DNA from: Daucus carota subsp. sativus
Lineage: Eukaryota > Streptophyta > Magnoliopsida > Apiales > Apiaceae
Direction of reading: 5' to 3'
Assembly: GCF_001625215.2 (NCBI RefSeq)
Contig: NC_030387.2
Span: 35,053,606-35,117,605, forward strand
DNA length: 64,000 nucleotides
The translations under genes were made by a program, and so were the position numbers. The notes beneath the pieces are model-generated. The model saw nothing but the letters and a program-made list of their open reading frames with translations. It had not been told where the DNA came from and searched no databases. Below, piece by piece: positions 11,779-23,530 of the stretch. Numbering within the stretch: the stretch's first letter is position 1; the number at the start of each line of letters is the position of its first letter.

Positions 11779-12077
11779 TAAACAATGAAGAGAGTGCTTC
11801 AGAAAAGATTGAATGTCATCCAATTTCACCTGTGGAGGATGTGATGATTATGACAAAGTCTTCAAATTTCACTTACCTTAATGGACAACCTTTAGGTTTT
11901 GAGGATCAAGTTGCCGTTGCTCTGAGAAGGTTAAGTTCAGGTGAATCATTACTGATTGTTGCTTATTCCTTCCAAATACACAAAGCAACTGTCGGTAACA
12001 TAACTTGGAGGTTCGTGGAAGCTAGGGAACAAAATAGAATCCACCATATCTAGTGGCCTTCAACCTGAACTAAGATG
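11779..12077 (+). pseudogene. ALP1/HARBI1-like exon, copy B
   Basis: Same exon as 2596-2882, with acceptor tattcag and donor gtaatc. LGFEDQVAVALRRLSSGESL and ITWRFVEA are kept. A stop follows RIHHI and another falls in the last codons, so the exon is no longer open. It is 12 bp longer than copy A before the conserved part. Confidence 0.65.
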
Positions 12078-12933
12078 GTAATCCACCATATCCAGTGAAT
12101 GGACTTCAATTTGAGCATTTCTTTACACATTTTTTGAATTGTTATATGATTAATTTTGTGATGAACACGTTTCAGGAAGTTCGGTTTTATGTCTGCAGAG
12201 TGCGTTTTCAGTTCCTTGGGTTTATGATATATGCTTGCATATTTAGAATTAGGAGATCATGTCTGGTCATTGTTTTGGTTTCAATACAAATTTCTGATTG
12301 TTCTGAGTTACTTGTTTAGAATTCATGATTGATTTGGTAGGATCGCTTTTTTTTAATTACTTGCTAATAGAAGTTTGTAGTTGTAAGTTATGAGTTATTT
12401 GGACATTGGAGTATAATTCCAGCAATTCTGAAGTTATGTTCATGATAAATGAGATTAAAATCTTTTATGCTTTGGGAGGGATATAGCATTGCTTTGTTTA
12501 CAGAAAAAAATAAATCAAGTTCATGTACATATGAAGCTTGTTTATTCAGTATTAGCCTACACCTAATAAGGGAACAAGTGCGGTTCGGTAGTGCTTCTTT
12601 TTTTTCCTAGATGTTTCTTTCATTATTTTGCACAGTTAGTCATATACCTTCATCAACAGTTGCATTTTTCTTCTTCATTGTTTAGCTCACTTGTTTCTCC
12701 ATATCATCATTGGTGCTCTACGTACAAAAGAATGTAGCTCTGATCATGATTATATTTGTAGTCACACTGATGAATTTTCTTGGTGAAAAGGTCGTGTAGT
12801 TGTTCGACTGATAGTTACAATTGCATCCTTTTTTACAATTAAAATATTCTGATAAACATAAATTTTGGGCAACTTGGATAATATGGACACCTTAAAATAT
12901 AACTTTTTAATAGTGATAATTTATATGTTCCAG

Positions 12934-13452
12934 ACACCTTGCGGCTATAGTTTTTGTTTGAAGCGTTTCCAGAGATGGGTTGGGCAAGGGAATTATACTT
13001 GTGCAAAGTGTCGCTGCAGCATACCTTCTAAGATGGCAAGTAAACCACGCATCAAGTCTTCACTTGTATCCGTCATCTGAATGGCCAAGATGTCCATATC
13101 AAGATCTATGCATGGACCACCGAAATATCATCAGTACGTGCATAACAAAGACCGGCCTGATAAAGCATATACAACGGAGTGGGCAAAGAAGAGCGAATGG
13201 CTAATGCTGCCAGTGGACGGATACATGTCACTACTCCACCTGACCATTTTGGACCTATTCTTCGAGAGAAGAAAAGGGGTGTTTTGGTTGGAGAGTGATG
13301 GGATCTTCGCATGGAGTGTAGGCAATGGGGCATCCATTATCCACATGTATAAGGAATTGCCAGTCGATCCGAATTATGGTGCACAGTCTGTTGTTATTTC
13401 TAGGGGTTACGAGGATGATGAGGATCATGGAGAATGGTTCTTACACCGGAAG
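12934..13452 (+). pseudogene. VIM/ORTHRUS RING1-SRA exon, copy B
   Basis: Paralogue of 3904-4434. The RING has lost ligands: the conserved His reads Tyr (PCGYSFC) and the next Cys reads Arg (FCLKRF). There is a stop before MAKMSI, and a one-base loss after AKKSE shifts the frame within the SRA, although GAQSVVISRGYEDDEDHGEW remains readable. The lesions differ from those of copy A, so both copies decayed separately after the duplication. Confidence 0.85.
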
Positions 13453-14497
13453 GTTTATTAGAATATAGAAACACATGTTGTCAATTGTATCTATAAATCC
13501 AACATTGTACCACTTATAATTATTAATTTGTGAAAGTGCAATGGCTACTAAATATGTTTCTTTCATATTCTTGGGTAGTTGTAATATTATGAGCATGATA
13601 TCCTACTATTTCTCGAAAGGTTTTACATTTTATTAAAACATAGACAAAGCACTTTGAAATACATGATTGTTTCTTTCAATTTATTGTACAATAAAATTGA
13701 TAGCTTAAATTTCGATAGATGCTATCTTTAAAGAATATACCCTAAACAGTGTTTAATAAATTGATCTACTTTATTAAAGATTTTTAAATGATTTCAAATT
13801 TAGTCAATTTTTAAAATTATCTTATCATATCCCATGGTTACCTAGTGAACCCCATAAATATAACTCGAAGAATAGCCATATCAATCAAAGGCACACCATC
13901 CACATCTTTTTCACTAAATCCCTTTTATTCACAAGCTCGGCCGCCAGCAATTTTCACCGCCCCCACTCTAAACTTCCTCTATGCGTCCTTCTATTCTATG
14001 CCCATTATTATCCTCTTGTTTTGAATTTGCGATTTCTTTTTTCCCTAAGTGTTCTTCCTTTGCCAAGGTTATTGTACCACTGTGGGCGATGCTGCATATC
14101 AAAAGAAACAATAAAGTTAGTTATTTAAATGAACAACATGTTTTTTCTGAAAAACAAGAAAAAGCTACTTTTCAAGAAGCCGTCATTGATTTCATTATCA
14201 AAACTCATCAAAAATATTATTTTTTATATTATAGTTGAATATATAAAAATTAAAAAGATTACCAAACAATAATCGGATTTGTGCAACAACATTTTTTTTT
14301 ACCATCATTTTTTCTGACAGCACGACAATTTTTAACAACATGCTCGAACAGACCCTTGGTTGTAAATATATCTTATTATGAAATACTGAAGTTGTATTTT
14401 ATTGAATTTAGTTGAAAGATATTTTCACAACTATTTTGAAAAAATGATAAAATTATTAAAAAAAACTTTAAAAAGTGATATTTTTGATAAATATGTT

Positions 14498-14707
14498 CTC
14501 CATCCGTCCGAGCATTACTTTCACTATTTGCACGTATTTTGAGAATAGTATAAAATATAGTTTCATAACATTTTTTGAATAAAAGTTTGAATGTCAAATT
14601 TTTATTGAGAAAAAAATTTAAAAAAATTTATAAAACTATATTTTGAAAGAGTCTCAAGATATATGTCAAAAATGTAACGTAAAGAATCTACCGGGGAGAG
14701 AGAGAGT
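14498..14707. mobile_element. Stowaway-like MITE, copy B only
   Basis: The left end CTCCATCCGTCCGAGC resembles the Stowaway consensus CTCCCTCCGTCC. The right end is a degenerate GGGGAGAGAGAGAG before TA. It is absent from copy A, so it inserted after the duplication or was lost there. Confidence 0.5.
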
Positions 14708-15140
14708 AATATTTTATTAGAAACAACATAACAACGACCTAAACCAATTTATGTAATCTTGATGGACCAAAATTCCGCCCGAGGGATATATACATACTTA
14801 ATTTAAACTCGAGGAACTTGTATAAATATCCAAAATCAGATTTTAATAAACCTCAATTCATTTTAATCTAGAATTTAATAAACACAAATAAATATATCTT
14901 ATTCAACTTATTTGAAAGTTTCAACTCATTACAAACGAGTATCTTATAGTACTAAGATATACTTAAATTTAAAATTGTATTAAATTAAGACCAATAAGCT
15001 TAATTGAATTTTAATGTGTCGAGTTAGTTGATGAATTATTAAATAAATTTTTATAATGTGATATTTATTATTAAATTTAGTTATTTATATAGATTAAATT
15101 GTATCGTAGTATGATTATAAATTTGCAAAAACATACATAC
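14708..15140. other. AT-rich insert specific to copy B
   Basis: No counterpart in copy A. No coding or terminal motif was recognised. Confidence 0.3.
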
Positions 15141-15176
<36 letters not shown>

Positions 15177-15177
<1 letters not shown>

Positions 15178-15852
15178 GGCTAATGATCAAATAGAAACCA
15201 ATTTTAAAATAAAAACTAGAAACCAATACAAGTTAGTGATATTCTCAGTACAATTTAGTGATATTCTCTTTAGGATTTAGTGATATGTGTTGCAGGAATT
15301 AGTGAAAATTTAATCTCCAGATATGTTCCACTTAAAATCTCCAGATCTGTTCATGTTTTCAATTCAGATGGTGGTGATAGTGGTGGAGATGGTGGAGGTG
15401 AAGGTGAAGATGAAGGAATGATGATTGTAGCGGAGGTTTGAGCGGCTTGAAGTGGGGGGTTGGAGCGTTGCCGGATTAGTGGCGGCTCCGCGTTTGAAGT
15501 TGAGTCGAGTGGAGAAAGAAGTATGAACATGGTTGAAGGAGGTTGAAGCAGCGATTAAGATGGGGATGGTGAAGATGGAGGTGTGGAGGTTGTGTTGTTA
15601 GAGAAATAATGGAGGTGGAGGTGGAGATGGAGGGGGCGGGCGGCATAGAGGTGGTAGTGGTTATGAAGGAGGTGACGACGGAGGTGGTGGACTGGTGGTA
15701 GTGGAGGTGGGTTGGCGAAGATGGAGGTGGTTTTGGTGAAGATGGAGGTGGAGATGGGGTTGTTTAAGAATTTAGTGGTATCTACTTTAGGATTTAGTGA
15801 TATTTCAGATTGGTTTTTAGTTTTTAGGATAAGAAGGTTTCTATTGGAGTAA

Positions 15853-15856
<4 letters not shown>
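15177..15856 (+). mobile_element. (TA)n-embedded element with G-rich minisatellite
   Basis: Flanked on both sides by long TA runs (about 15140-15176 and 15857-15899). The ends are imperfect inverted repeats: AGGCTAATGATCAAATAGAAACC on one side and, read from the other strand, AGTTTTACTCC AATAGAAACC, each with a second AGAAACC/AAAAACC motif further in. The middle (about 15360-15770) is a degenerate GGTGGAGATGGAGGTGG-type minisatellite. Noncoding. The architecture matches the elements at 44128-47304. Confidence 0.6.
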
Positions 15857-15905
<49 letters not shown>

Positions 15906-16279
15906 GTTTTTAATATCATATCGTTCTTTTAATTCTATATCTAAGAATAAATATTAAAATTGAACCTTTCAAAAACTTAAATAATTTGTTTAATTTCCTA
16001 AAGTTTTATTTTATAATTTTTTGCAAATTATTTTCAAAATATCGATATTTTTCCTTTCTTACGTTGATATAAATCAATAGGATTAATATTTCTATGTATA
16101 TAAAATAATATTATTCAGTAATACTTTTAAATATATTTGTAACATAAATTGTAATTAAATATTACATATTTACATGAATAATATAAAATATTTATTCATC
16201 TATTTATTAATTATGATAAAAAAAGATTATCTCTCTTTAACTAAAAATCTCCGGATTTTCGCATAAAAGATGCAATATA

Positions 16280-16427
16280 TTTTTGAACAAGGTAAAGGAG
16301 CGCAGTTGCATAACTCTGAGTGAGACGTTGAGTTCTCAACGACACGTTTTACTTGGCTACTGCCAGAACGGTGAGTCGCGATCAACCGCCATCAAACCAC
16401 CGCAGCACCACCGCCTCGATTCCCCAT
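16280..16427 (+). promoter_or_regulatory. APO3 5' leader exon
   Basis: GC-richer leader ending at cccat|gtaagata. The leader intron is 16428-17203 (acceptor cgctgcag), and 63 further leader bases precede ATG 17267. A long intron in the 5' UTR is a common plant arrangement that often raises expression. The transcription start was not determined. The exact duplicate at 6655-6801 supports treating this as one unit. Confidence 0.6.
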
Positions 16428-17266
16428 GTAAGATATACAATTGAATTAATTGCTTGATGCTTTTTCATTTTATTATCTATATGTATTATCCTCTAATTAG
16501 CTCACACTTGATTAATTAAATCATAAAGATAAGCATAGTACAGGGCATTAACCTAAAATTGGAAATTAATTTTGTTGTGATTAGAAATGTTTATTTTAAA
16601 GTGGTAGATAAAATGTTCATTAGCTTGCTAGTGGTTCTCTGTATTCTACCTGTTCTCGAATTTTTTTCGACTTGTTCAGTTGTTCATCATACTCATTGTT
16701 TAGTTTTAATTTGTTACATGATATTAGAATGTGGTATATACACAAATAGCGTGATTATGTTGTGCTGGACCAATTTGCAAGAATTGGAATAGGGCTTTCA
16801 ATTAGTGTTTGATTGTTTTCCCTGTCAACGGAAAGTGTGACTGCTTGTGTATGTATATTTTTCCTTGTAATTAGCATATGAAGATTTTATGACTTCCTTT
16901 GGATATAGTATTATAAAAATTATATATAACGCAGCTAGTAGTATAATTGGGTTTGCTGTTCTGTAACTTCTCTCTTATATTTGGTGATTGAATAACGACT
17001 TGATGCTTATCTATGGTCAGTAATTTTGGCTTATATACGTATTAATTAACATCTTCTGTGGGTTTTTTTTCACTTTTTCACCTCTTGCAATTCGGATAAA
17101 TGTTTGTCATTGAGATTTGAGTGGCTCATCTTAGTTTTATATGAAATTTACCAATATTGAGAGAGTGTGTTTTTTGCATTTTTTCTCCTTTACCTCGCTG
17201 CAGCTAAATATATAATCTGCTGAGAAATCTTAATCCTCTTTCCAAAGAAGGCCTCTTCATTGACTA

Positions 17267-18863
17267 ATGCAGCGAAAGGTACTAACAGAGGGTTTCCATA
17301 TCAAGGCACTAAGTTGTCGATTCAGTCCAACATCGTGTTGCAATTTTGTGCGAACTCTAACGGTCGAGGCTGGAGAAAGACATGATCACTTGTATAAAGA
17401 TTTACCGCAGTCCCCTAAGAGCAAATCGGAGAGGAAACCATATGTAACACCAATGAAAATTCTGATTCAGAAGGCAAAAGTGGAGAAAGAAGCTAGGAAG
17501 GCCCAGCCATGTAGGATGTTAGAAGAACCACCAGACAATGGCCTTCTCGTACCTGAGCTTGTCAACATTGCTCATCAGGTCCACCGAAGTAGGGAAATTC
17601 TCCTTTCTGGGTTATCTAAACTGGTCAAAACAATTCCTGTTCAGCGATGCAGGTATGTGCACGAATGTAGGTTTACTATTGGATGAAGGATGTTCCCGAC
17701 GACCCCATACTTGTTTCAGCTTAGGCTAAGACTTTCAAATGAAATAAATGCATTAAGTTGTTCCAACTTCATAACTAGTATCAAAGTTCACTTCCATTTA
17801 ATATAATTACCCTTCTCGTCTGAAGTCAGTTAGTTCTTTTAAGTTGCCAGAGTATATGATTGAGATTAGTACGTCATTTCTCTCTACTAGTATCAAGCAA
17901 AATGTCAATTGCCCTAAAGTGACAACTGACAAGTAATTCCTCCAAAGGTGAAGGGTCTTTTGTGTAGGAACCCTAACACAGTATTTTCTTTTCAGGTACT
18001 GCTCTGAGATTCACGTTGGTCACGCAGGACATGAAATTAGGACCTGTATGGGTACAAATAGTGGTTCTCGTGATGCTACACATGTATGGAAAAGAGGAGG
18101 CACTCATGATGTAATTTGCTTTCGCAATTGTTTCCACCTCAATGACCGTGTCGGAAAACCAAGAGTTGGGCATGATGAGAGGAATACAATTAGACGCATC
18201 CCTGCCATTTTGGAGCTCTGTATACAGGCTGGCGTTGACCTTGACCAATATCCCACAAAGAGAAGAACAAGACCTGTGTACTCTATAGAAGGTAGAATAG
18301 TAGATTTTGAGTCGGTGGCTGAAATAGAAGAGAGTAAACGAGATGTAGAAATGAATTCTGCAACTACAGAGGATTCAGTGAATCATATAATGCAACTGGA
18401 TAGTAATGTTCTCTCACAAATGCAACCAGAGCATGTGGAGGAGAAGGGCTTGAGAGGATTAAGCATAATGACGCTCAAATCATGGTTTGAAATGATCTCA
18501 GGAGCCAAGAAGATTATGGAGAAGTACAAAGTTCACACTTGTGGATATTGTCCTGAGGTTCAGGTAGGCCCTAAAGGACACAAGGTGAGGAAATGCAAGG
18601 CATCTAAGCACCAGACTCGCAATGGTTTGCACGCTTGGCAGGAAGCAACAATTGATGACATTGTTGGTCCTAACTATGTCTGGCATGTTCCTGACTTGAG
18701 TGGACCTCCATTAGTTAATAATCTGAGGAGCTTTTATGGGAAGGCACCTGCTGTGGTGGAGTTGTGTGTGCATGGTGGTGCACCTATTCCAGATGAGTAT
18801 AGGAGTATGATGAGATTGGATGTGGTTGCTCCAAATCGTGATGAAGTTGATCTTGTTACTTAA
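17267..18863 (+). CDS. APO3: APO protein 3 (organellar RNA-associated APO family)
   Basis: Two coding exons, 17267-17652 and 17996-18863, with the intron in phase 2, giving 417 residues. The start MQRKVLTEG matches the short start known for APO3. The protein has an N-terminal targeting-type region, then the APO3-like linker KPYVTPMKILIQKAKVEKEA followed by QPCRMLEEPPDNGLLVPELV. It carries two APO motifs of the CxxC...GH...C type: RCRYCSEIHVGHAGHEIRTC at ~127-146 and CGYCPEVQVGPKGHKVRKC at ~309-328. APO proteins are plant-specific, bind RNA and act in organellar intron splicing; APO3 is usually assigned to mitochondria. The tail RLDVVAPNRDEVDLVT matches the family end. No defect was seen. The gene is convergent with the KNL2-like gene. 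Confidence 0.93.
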
Positions 18864-19943
18864 CGCTTGTTTTTCTGAGCAGTAGGTTCCATGTAGAAGA
18901 TGCGCTGTCCCTAATACTGTCCCTGTTACTTTATTCTTTGCACTGGGGAATCAGCATTTACAAAACACTCTCTCGGTGGATAAGCCATAGTAGAAAATGA
19001 GATAAGTTACCATATTGCATCATGAGTCATGACTAATTGACTATTGCTGTAAAAGGAAGGTTTTTGGAAAATCTCAATTAGGTCTTATGAATGGAAGGGG
19101 AGTATTAAAGTCATTGTGCCTCTGGGCAAGATGTTGTAGATACTGTCTCATCTTGACTACTTGCACACACAAATGTAGAAGATTTTTTTGTTACTTGATT
19201 ATTTTTTTCTTCTATCCCTGACTGATGTGTTAATCATCAGCATGTTTTGAAGTTCAGTTAATGTTGCAACAATGATGGCACCTCACACTTTTCCTTTTAA
19301 GTTTAAGCAACTACTCTGTAGATCCACTGATTACTCTATAGATCCGGTGGTGATAATATTATCGCCGGTGGTCTTGTGAAAGAAGAGAGATGAATCATAT
19401 TGGCGAGAGATGAATCATTATAGCATCAAGTTCCTATCTTGTTTCACGAATAATTATAGCATGTTTTAGGGAGGATGCAATATATAATTTTTCAAGGGGA
19501 GTAACAGATAACATTTTATTGCTTTGATTATACTACATGTTTAAAGGAAATAATTTGGGTTTCTTAAGATAAGTTATTAGATTTTCCAATTTAGTTATAC
19601 ATCCTGTCTGAAAACCGATGGTAAAAATTGTGTCCGGAAAAATGTGGACTTTGTCACTGTCAATGAGATAAGTAGCCTCGGCATAAAGTTTTACAGAGGA
19701 GATCCGAGCTATGCTTTATCTGTAAACGCCAAGGCAACTTTAAAATTTACATTCGATGACTTAAGGAAATCATTTGCACCTGGGAGAAAGAGGTCCCATA
19801 ATTTCTTGATTGCTAAAATATAATGCAAAAATAAACATCATAACTAGAACATTGGAGGCGGCCAAGAAAGAAAAGGGAGATGGTGAGACAAAAAAAGGGG
19901 GGCGAATTTATTGTCGCCGATGCAATTAGCAAATTGGTTACAG
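18864..19943. other. intergenic between convergent APO3 and KNL2-like
   Basis: About 1.1 kb holding both 3' UTRs. No other gene or transposon was recognised. Confidence 0.4.
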
Positions 19944-22609
19944 TTAGCGCTCACGGTAATTTACAACATTCCTTCTCCTGCCGGATCTTCTAACTTCAGG
20001 CCTGTCGAGATGCCTGTTATTCACTTCCAAAACCTTGTCCGGTACATGTCTTCTTGACTCATCTTTTTCCAGTTTCTCAGCCTCTGATATAGGGCAGGAA
20101 TCACTTATCTTTGTAGTTTGGGCAAAATGTGCGGCATCCTCTTCAGCAGTTACATCATGTTCTGCAGTAATATCCTTTGAATCTGTTCGCAGCTTCTTTA
20201 ATTTGGCTCTGCATCTAGTCAAAACACCACGAGCTTGGCTTCTAGTCAAAAGACCACTGCCAGTATTCAGATTTCTTCTTAACTTTTTCGATCCAGATTT
20301 ATTAAGTGTTCTAGATTCCATATCTACCTGAGGTACTTTGATGCGATTTCTGGACATCTCCGGTGCAGGAATTGGAGCAGTTACTCCTGGATCCAATGTA
20401 GCGGCGAACAAGTTCAGTTCTTGACTGTTCATCAACATTTCCGACATAGTACCTCTTTTTGCGGAATCATTTTTACCTAAATGGTTGCACGTGGTGCAAT
20501 TTTTTGAACTAGAGCTATCAAGAACTCTGTCAACTTTGATATTCGCTGCATTAGGTATGGCTGATTGACTGACACTTGCAACATGTGTAACAGTTGTGTC
20601 AGCATACTGCCTTGTAGAGGTCCTTGATGTAGTATCTGGATTCGTAGTAGTATTTGAAGGAAGACCCTCCTGCTGCTGGCTTGTTAAAGTCTCCAATCTA
20701 GTTTTATTTCTTGTTGGAACAAATTTGCTAAGCGCACGGACATCTTCATCCATTTTAGATTGACTGTGAACTGTCAGGAGGTTGTTAGTAGTTCCCATAG
20801 ACACATCATCCAAGATAACATTGTCATCTTTGTGTTCCAGTTCATCTCTTGAAGCTTTATCAAGCGAAGAACACCCAGCGACAAGTGGTTTGTTATTTTC
20901 CCCACTTACATCAAGTGGAGTTTTGGTTTCATCAACCAAAAAATCCTCTGCTGGTATCCGATCAGTATCTTCTTCCTTTAACTCAGCAGAAGAGCTTCCA
21001 TACTCGCTAAGGATATGATCAAAAATACTCCTGGTTAACGAGCATTCATTATAATCTCCAGAGGTGACCATCATATGATCAAATAATCGAGTCACTGGAA
21101 TGTCATCAAACGAAGACAAAAGACACCTTCGTTCATCAATGTCATCAGAAGATGTACGAGTACCTTTTGATGAACGAGCTCCATGGATGGATTGTCCTCC
21201 AAAATATTGAGCACCAAACTCTTCCCAGTCAAATGGAAATCCGAGAAAGAAATGATCACAGACCTGTTTAAAGTAATGCTTAATACTGGCTGCACTTGCA
21301 AGACAATGGTTTACATCTTGTATTTTGTTCTTTAAAATTATATATATGGGCACGAATTTTTCAAAACATTTTAAAAGACTGCTTTTCTATATTTTACAAC
21401 TGTTCAGCAGCTCTTCCCTAACACGTGATCAAGTTGGACAATATATTGAGAACAAGGAGCATTGAAGCAGGCATGTCAAATCTTTAAAAAAAGCTGAAAT
21501 GGGGGAATCTGATAATAGGCTAGGTGAAATGAGTCCAAGAAATGCACAGTATTAACATACAGCTTCCGCAACACATACACAATTGCCTATAACTCACACT
21601 CTGCATAGTTAGCCATCTAGAAAAACAAAACGCTGTACCTGGGAGGTAAAGCCGTTTTCAAGTGTGCGAAACCTGTTAAGGAGACTATCAAGTCTGATAG
21701 TGATGCCCTCCACATTCTCCAGAGTTATTTCATCCTGCCTTTTAACAATTTCTCCAGAGAAAAAATGTGTTGATTCTCGCCTGTTAGTACAAATTTCTAA
21801 GTTATTACCTCACAAGACAATTGTACTTGACTTAATTCTCTAAAATGAAACAATAAAACAGCAGCAATCCATAAAAACACAGTTAAAATCAGCAGCAAGA
21901 TCAACAATACCCCCCTAAAAAAATATGAATACTGCTCCCAACCCTATTAGTTCAACATAAGCCATAAAAGCATCTAAATACATTACTTAAATCAACTAGT
22001 ATTCCACAAAAGCCAATCTAACTTCAAAACTATAAACAAATATTACAACCATTAGGGCTTGAAACAACAAAATTTACACAAAAGACACACATAATATCGG
22101 CAAAAAACAAAAAAATTGCAAAGGGCACATGATATCGCCAAAAAAAGGCCCAATCACATAAACGTTAGTATATAACTTTCATAAACAAAAGTGCAGTAAT
22201 ACCCATCAAACGCCTTTCCTCCAACACCAAATTTGAAGGCCTTAGGGCTTGTACTACCTTCAATTTGAAGCTTAGTAAGCCACCAATCAAGTAACACCAC
22301 CTGCAAAAACGAAAAAAAAAAGTAAATAAATTAAACCCCAATCATCAGTTTCACATAGAAAAAAAAAAAGAATAAAAGGGTTACATTTTTAGAGGTGGAG
22401 ACGAAATGGGGTTGTTCAGGAGGGGCGGAGGCCAAAGGGGTTGCGTTGTTAGAGGCGAAACGATAAGGGGTTCTCCTGGTGGTGTTGCATCTTTTTCTCC
22501 AGTTGGTTTTGAGAAGAGAGTTGAAGATTGGAGTTAAAGTGGGTGGGGAGTTTGAGTTTGAGTTGTTGTTTTGATGTTTGCGAGCGGAGGATGCAGGGGG
22601 TGTAAACAT
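19944..22609 (-). CDS. KNL2-like SANTA-domain centromere protein
   Basis: Four exons read on the minus strand: 22609-22385, 22300-22203, 21780-21639 and 21263-19944. All phases agree and give 594 residues. The start is ATG at 22609 (MFTPPASS). Residues ~76-175 form a SANTA domain: VVLLDWWLTKLQIEG, ESTHFFSGEIVKRQDEITLE, ENVEGITIRL and VCDHFFLGFPFDWEEF. The rest is a low-complexity acidic and Ser/Thr-rich region with basic patches (LTRSQARGVLTRCRAKLKKL) and the end RRSGRRRNVVNYRER. Plant KNL2 is needed to load CENH3 at centromeres, and the length is close to the ~600 residues known for Arabidopsis KNL2. I do not see a canonical CENPC-k motif near the C-terminus, so it may be the type of KNL2 that lacks it. 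Confidence 0.8.
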
Positions 22610-22722
22610 GGAGTTAGATCGCCTCAAATTGATGAATTAAACAGCCATTTTCATGAACAAAGCGTGTGTGGTTTTGGTGCCCCTCTTTTCAATTTGAAAT
22701 CAACTTAATTTTTCCCACTTCT

Positions 22723-23086
22723 GAGCAACTCCAATGGGCTCTCTAAACAAGCTCATAAGTCTAAAATTTAGAAGCAAATCAAAATTTAGTGCTCAAATGG
22801 GCTCCTAGATGCCCTTTAAAAATTTAGGAGACTACTCTCTCTCCTTTCTTTTAAAGAGCATCTAGTAGCTCCTAACTCAATATTATATTATTTTCCCTTC
22901 AATCTTCTCTCTCTTTTAGTTAACTTTTTCCTCTCATTTATATAAAATAAATATAAAATGTGAATAAGGAGCCAAATATAAAGAGTAGCATTGGAGTTCT
23001 CACGTTTTCCGGTGTATTAACTTACTAGGAGCCATATTTTATATTATTGTTTAGAGAATGATTTAGGAGTACCGTTGGAGAGGCTC
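22723..23086. mobile_element. Tourist-like MITE
   Basis: The ends GAGCAACTCCAATGGG and CCGTTGGAGAGGCTC are inverted. The interior (CTCTCTTTTAGTTAAC, CTCTCATTTATATAAAAT) closely matches the MITE at 57255-57606, which has clean TAA duplications. It lies immediately upstream of the KNL2-like gene. Its own target duplication is degraded. Confidence 0.75.
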
Positions 23087-23359
23087 CTAGGCTCTGTTGA
23101 CTTCACTTGAATGGAATGATTTTGGGCTGAATGGAATGACCATTCCGGGCTGAATGAAAAATTAACTTGTTTGGTTGGGCCAGCGGAATGGAATGAGGTA
23201 TCCTGGTCCATTCCTTTTGGACTAAAAAAAATAACAACTCATTCCTTTTAAAACATGCGGTACAGATTCATTCCATCGTCAAATTAAAATGTCCGGCCAA
23301 CGGGAAGAAGACGATCTATACTCACTGCCCTAGCCCGCAGCGATGGTTCTCTCCTGGAT

Positions 23360-23530
23360 GCTATCTCTCTCTCTCTCTCCGAATAGAGCGCGCTCTCTCT
23401 CCCAATTAACTCCCAAGCACTCTCTCTCAATTAGCTCTCTCTCGGTTAGCGCTCTCTCTCTCCCTCTCCCTCTCCTTCTCCCTCTCTCTCCCTCTCCCTC
23501 TCCCGCTCGCGCTCCCTCCCCCTCCCCCTT
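23360..23530. repeat. CT-rich low-complexity tract
   Basis: TCTCTC and CCCTCTCC repeats over about 170 bp. The open frame through it is a composition artefact. Confidence 0.85.

Larger units (their letters stand above)
10499..17283 (+). repeat. segmental duplication, copy B
   Basis: Partner of 1331-7693. This copy runs directly into the intact APO3 reading frame, so its right end is in the ancestral APO3 context. It carries an extra ~1.5 kb (about 14490-16030) made of a Stowaway-like MITE and a (TA)n-embedded element, and it lacks the Helitron of copy A. Confidence 0.9.

Noticed and set aside
20035-21018. Open frames on the plus strand
   Set aside because: Antisense shadows of the KNL2-like last exon.
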